From contig JAUXEW010000143.1 of NCBI GenBank assembly GCA_030620375.1, positions 1 to 7,587 of the forward strand: DNA of 7,587 nt, written 5' to 3'. Position numbers and translations under genes: made by a program. The notes under the pieces were generated by a model that was not told the origin of the DNA, ran no database searches, and saw nothing but the letters and a program-made list of their open reading frames with translations. Positions 5,493 to 7,587 of this stretch are shown in pieces (the first letter of the stretch is position 1; every line of letters starts with the position of its first letter). This DNA comes from Desulfobacteraceae bacterium (GTDB lineage Bacteria; Desulfobacterota; Desulfobacteria; Desulfobacterales; UBA5616).

Positions 5493-6360
5493 ATCCGATG
5501 ATGTGCTCTTCGATCAGCTCGTGAACCAGGTCTGCTATACCGGCTTGAGTGTTCTCGACCTTTTTGGCCACTCCGGTTGTTAGGACGACACCTTCAATTT
5601 TTTTAACTTTTGTCGGCGAACCGGATAGACCGCATATTGAAGGATCGGCATCAATTGTCCGGGCATTCCATTCCTTAATAAAACCGATCATATCGCAGCT
5701 GTCCGGCTCCACATACACCTCATCGTACGATGTCTCACAAACCTTGCTGTCGATATTTTTAAAGGCCATGACCCGCTTTGCGCTGGGTGATCGAGGTTCA
5801 TTCGCTCCGGCTAAAATTGTAATCAGAACGGGTAACCGGCTCTTTACAATTTCGTAACCGCCTTCAACAATTCGTTTTGCAATGACCGTCTGGTCATTAA
5901 TTTCAATAATTTCCGATACACAGGTCAATTGATTAAGGTTTAATTTTTCAGCGATTTGGGGTCCAACCTGGGCGGTATCCCCGTCTATGGCCTGGCGGCC
6001 GCATAAAATCAAATCAAACCCACCGATTTTTTCAACAGCACATTTTAATGCATAAGAGGTGGCCAGCGTATCGGCCCCGGCAAACTGCCTGTCGGAAATC
6101 AGAATACCGTCATCGGCCCCCCTGTAAAGACACTCTTTTAATACGTCTTTTGCTTTAGGAGGGCCCATGGAAATCGCGGTAACAGTGGCGCCAAGAGTTT
6201 CCTTGATTTTTAGTGCTTCTTCCAGTGCATTTAGATCTTCAGGGTTGAATATGGCCGGTAAAGCGTTCCGGTTCACCGTGCCGTCGGGCTTCATCGCATC
6301 ACGGGACAGGTTATGTGTATCCGGAACCTGCTTGACCGTGACAACTATCTTAAGTCCCAT
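5491..6360 (-). CDS. etfB: Electron transfer flavoprotein beta subunit, bifurcating-type group
   Basis: A 289-residue EtfB, longer than the usual 250-265. Start VVTVKQVPDT (6-15) is typical. MGPP at 65-68, SDRQFAGADTLATS at 89-102 and CGRQAIDGDTAQVGP at 120-134 match the pattern of bifurcating EtfB such as that of Acidaminococcus fermentans. In canonical ETF the last region reads roughly GKQAIDDDxNQTG and binds AMP, while here it should bind a second FAD. The recognition-loop region NEPRSPSAKRVMAFKN (187-202) has Ala194 near the spot of the canonical Leu anchor. After it comes an extra stretch (about 203-246) before GSPTKV (247-252). The ATG is preceded by GGAGGTG (6374-6368) with 7 nt spacing, an excellent site. 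It is the first gene of the etfB-etfA-dehydrogenase unit. Confidence 0.96.
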   Translation of the reverse strand: MGLKIVVTVKQVPDTHNLSRDAMKPDGTVNRNALPAIFNPEDLNALEEALKIKETLGATVTAISMGPPKAKDVLKECLYRGADDGILISDRQFAGADTLATSYALKCAVEKIGGFDLILCGRQAIDGDTAQVGPQIAEKLNLNQLTCVSEIIEINDQTVIAKRIVEGGYEIVKSRLPVLITILAGANEPRSPSAKRVMAFKNIDSKVCETSYDEVYVEPDSCDMIGFIKEWNARTIDADPSICGLSGSPTKVKKIEGVVLTTGVAKKVENTQAGIADLVHELIEEHIIG

Positions 6361-6367
6361 TTAATTT

Positions 6368-6374
6368 CACCTCC
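6368..6374 (-). promoter_or_regulatory. Ribosome binding site of etfB
   Basis: GGAGGTG on the minus strand, nearly full complementarity to the 16S rRNA 3' end, 7 nt before the ATG at 6360. It suggests high initiation for the first gene of the ETF unit. Confidence 0.75.
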
Positions 6375-6406
6375 GGACAATAGTCTCATATCATAAACAT
6401 AGTAAA

Positions 6407-6426
6407 CCGAATGGCCGATAATTCGG
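6407..6426 (-). terminator. Weak hairpin between the YbhB-like gene and etfB
   Basis: CCGAAT and ATTCGG (6407-6412 and 6421-6426) form a perfect 6-bp stem with an 8-nt loop, 18 nt past the stop of the YbhB-like gene. On the minus strand it is flanked by AAAAT before and TTTA after, so it could be a weak terminator separating this gene from etfB. The T run is short and partial read-through is likely. Confidence 0.3.
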
Positions 6427-6444
6427 ATTTTCCAAGTCCTCAAA

Positions 6445-6897
6445 TCACCGCTTATACTTACCCATTAGCTCTGTTTTTTCAATGATGTGGCCTTCCATCC
6501 CACTTAAGAGTTCACTCTTGGTAGCACCCGGAGCCAAATCAAGTAAGGTATCAAGTGCATATAACTTGAAGAAATACCGATGCGTGCCGCCGGGTGGGCA
6601 GGGCCCGCCATATCCTATAGCGCCGAAATCGCTTCTCCCCTGGGTCCCGCCGCATTCCGGATTATCTTTAGGGCCCACATCTTCCGGAATGCCACTCGTA
6701 TCCGCCGGGATATCATAATAAACCCAATGGACCCAGGTTCCAATGGGCGCATCCGGATCATCACAGATCATGGCAAGGCTTTTCGTGTTTTCCGATACCG
6801 CACTCCATTCCAGAGCCGGTGACACATTGGCACCATCACAGGTAAATTTACTCGGTATCATACCCTCATTCTCAAATTCGGGACTCTTTAATTCCAT
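6445..6897 (-). CDS. YbhB/YbcL family Raf kinase inhibitor-like (PEBP) protein
   Basis: A 150-residue protein of the bacterial phosphatidylethanolamine-binding-protein family. These are small cytosolic (or, in some members, periplasmic) beta-sandwich proteins with an anion-binding pocket; their bacterial role is poorly defined. Landmarks: FTCDGANVSPALEW (18-31), ICDDPDAP (44-51), WVHWVYYDIP (55-64) and GYGGPCPPGGTHRYFFKLYALD (95-116), which together line the pocket. No signal peptide is seen. The start at 6897 is chosen because AGGAGG (6911-6906) lies 8 nt upstream. A longer in-frame start at 6933 would put that site inside the gene and add 12 residues with no family match. It lies 84 nt upstream of etfB on the same strand, with a weak hairpin between, so a shared transcript is possible but not shown. 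Confidence 0.93.
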   Translation of the reverse strand: MELKSPEFENEGMIPSKFTCDGANVSPALEWSAVSENTKSLAMICDDPDAPIGTWVHWVYYDIPADTSGIPEDVGPKDNPECGGTQGRSDFGAIGYGGPCPPGGTHRYFFKLYALDTLLDLAPGATKSELLSGMEGHIIEKTELMGKYKR

Positions 6898-6905
6898 GAT
6901 TATAG

Positions 6906-6911
6906 CCTCCT
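6906..6911 (-). promoter_or_regulatory. Ribosome binding site of the YbhB-like gene
   Basis: AGGAGG on the minus strand, 8 nt before ATG at 6897. It fixes the start and argues against the longer frame beginning at 6933. Confidence 0.75.
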
Positions 6912-6931
6912 TTGTTTTGCGTTGTTTTACC

Positions 6932-6942
6932 ACGCAGTGCGT
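6932..6942. promoter_or_regulatory. 11-bp palindrome upstream of the YbhB-like gene
   Basis: ACGCAGTGCGT is a perfect inverted repeat (5-bp arms around one base), 34 nt upstream of the YbhB-like start. Further GCGT/ACGC half-elements lie nearby (6919-6922 and 6944-6947). It could be an operator for a dimeric regulator, or fold in the 5' untranslated RNA. Function unknown. Confidence 0.3.
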
Positions 6943-6965
6943 TACGCCTTAACCCTCAATCAAGG

Positions 6966-6995
6966 TGTATAGTATTTATCTAAAAATTCTGTTAA
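6966..6995 (-). promoter_or_regulatory. Possible sigma-70 type promoter of the YbhB-like gene
   Basis: The minus strand has TTAACA (6995-6990; 5 of 6 to TTGACA) and TATACA (6971-6966; 4 of 6 to TATAAT) with 18 nt spacing, about 70 nt before the ATG. It would place the palindrome at 6932-6942 just after the transcription start. The area is AT-rich, so chance matches are common. Confidence 0.3.
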
Positions 6996-7210
6996 TCATA
7001 ATGAATATCTATCAAAATTACAACTTAAATGCTTGTTTTCTTGCTTTCAATTCCCCATCGGATACCGAAAATGTACCGATATAACAAGTTTCTACAGTAT
7101 AAGACTGACATCTATGTTCCATTTGGCCGTATCGAAAAAAGGATGAGAAAAATCTGTTTATAATTTGACTTTATAACTTTAAATGATAAGTATTATACAA
7201 AGGCTATTAA

Positions 7211-7239
7211 TTGACACGGTGTTGATTATTTGAAAAAAT
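7211..7239 (+). promoter_or_regulatory. Possible sigma-70 type promoter of the SurA-like gene
   Basis: TTGACA (7211-7216) is a perfect -35 hexamer; 17 nt on lies AAAAAT (7234-7239), 4 of 6 to TATAAT. It would give a leader of about 85 nt. A rival is the perfect TATAAT at 7159-7164, which has no good -35 partner at 16-18 nt. Which is used cannot be told from sequence. Confidence 0.35.
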
Positions 7240-7329
7240 TAACTTTTAAAATTACGTAAAATTTTATAAAAATTTGTGTTTTTTCTAAATGTCTCGAAAG
7301 TAAACCAGCCATAAAGGAGAATTATATTG

Positions 7330-7587
7330 ATGAAAGCAAAGCATGTAACACTATCTGCAATCATTTTCATCCTGATCACGGGACTAGCGTGTACGGTTTC
7401 ACTGGGATCTGATAAACGAAAAAAGGACCTCAACACAAAAATTGCCAGTGTGAATGGGGTTGCGATTACCAAGAAAGATTTCATATGGGCTGTGAGCAGC
7501 CAAGATCAACGCCTCACCAGTAGCGGAAAAGTTATGGATAGAGATGAGATGGCACAGTTAAAAAAAGACTCCTTTAGCGGTTTGATC
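7330..7587 (+). CDS. Exported SurA/PpiC-type foldase, N-terminal part (3' end outside window)
   Basis: An ATG at 7330, 9 nt after AAGGAGA (7314-7320), opens a frame that runs to the window edge (86 residues seen). Residues 2-5 are basic and 6-20 hydrophobic, ending ITGLAC (16-21). This is an export signal, perhaps of a lipoprotein with Cys21 as the modified residue, though the -3 Gly is unlike a standard lipobox. After a charged linker (28-37) comes KIASVNGVAITKKDF (37-51), the usual opening of the SurA N-terminal chaperone domain, found in periplasmic peptidyl-prolyl isomerases and PrsA-like foldases. The following helices are charged and fit that fold. The parvulin domain would lie beyond the window, so isomerase activity cannot be judged. 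An in-frame TTG just before the ATG is a less likely start. Confidence 0.72.
   Translation, partial: MKAKHVTLSAIIFILITGLACTVSLGSDKRKKDLNTKIASVNGVAITKKDFIWAVSSQDQRLTSSGKVMDRDEMAQLKKDSFSGLI

Larger units (their letters stand above)
6898..7329. other. AT-rich divergent intergenic spacer
   Basis: A 432-nt stretch without a convincing gene, between the YbhB-like gene (minus) and the SurA-like gene (plus). It grows strongly AT-rich from about 6960. It holds the leader and putative promoter of the YbhB-like gene, a direct repeat of TACCGA at 7063-7068 and 7074-7079 (11 bp apart), a perfect TATAAT at 7159-7164, a perfect TTGACA at 7211-7216, and the ribosome binding site of the rightward gene. No tRNA-like or riboswitch-like fold was recognised by eye. 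Confidence 0.8.

Noticed and set aside
6898..6933. Longer N-terminus for the YbhB-like protein (ATG at 6933)
   Set aside because: The AGGAGG site lies inside this extension and family homology begins at the Met at 6897.
7183..7233. A 16-codon frame in the AT-rich spacer
   Set aside because: No ribosome binding site, overlaps the promoter-like TTGACA, and frames of this length are expected by chance.
7239..7484. An 81-codon minus-strand frame at the right edge
   Set aside because: It overlaps the signal peptide and start of the SurA-like gene, which has a good ribosome binding site and a recognisable domain; the antisense frame has neither.
1..7587. Mobile element, phage, CRISPR, defence or RNA gene content
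   Set aside because: All sizeable frames belong to housekeeping or metabolic families. No terminal inverted repeats, integrase, spacer array or tRNA/rRNA sequence was seen.

Overview
The window looks like ordinary chromosomal DNA from a Gram-negative anaerobe. My best guess is a deltaproteobacterium (Desulfobacterota, near the sulfate- or syntrophy-capable Desulfobacterales). That guess is inference. It rests on a clostridial/deltaproteobacterial type EtfAB next to a long (575 aa) acyl-CoA dehydrogenase, on a lysC of the alpha/beta kind, on moderate GC content with good Shine-Dalgarno sites, and on an exported SurA-like protein. No rRNA, tRNA, CRISPR array, insertion sequence or phage gene is visible.

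Left part, + strand (1-1944). The 3' end of ybeY (16S rRNA maturation endoribonuclease) is followed 2 nt later by tsaE (the ATPase of tRNA t6A synthesis) and then, 2 nt further on, by lysC (aspartate kinase). This is a tight housekeeping cluster for translation and amino-acid synthesis. Inside lysC an in-frame ATG with a perfect AGGAGG site predicts a separately translated regulatory beta subunit. Overlapping the lysC stop codon is a 31-codon frame for a one-helix membrane microprotein.

Middle part, - strand (1953-6360). Read in transcription order, the genes are etfB, etfA, an acyl-CoA dehydrogenase and pyrF. The first three form one translationally coupled unit: both internal junctions have the same TAGGAG-N6-start geometry. 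It would carry electrons from acyl-CoA oxidation (or the reverse). The EtfB and EtfA motifs are those of the group that holds a second FAD and includes the electron-bifurcating ETFs, not of the mitochondrial/canonical group. pyrF (OMP decarboxylase, pyrimidine synthesis) follows after 57 nt and is functionally unrelated.

Right part (6445-7587). A YbhB/YbcL-family PEBP-like protein lies on the - strand, 84 nt upstream of etfB. It is divided by an AT-rich spacer of about 430 nt, with several promoter-like elements and short repeats, from a divergent + strand gene that begins at 7330 and runs off the window. That gene encodes the N-terminus of an exported SurA/PpiC-type foldase.

The points most worth a second look are the internal lysC start, the overlapping microprotein and the bifurcating-type ETF paired with this dehydrogenase. 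I see no clear sign of an entirely new multi-gene system.
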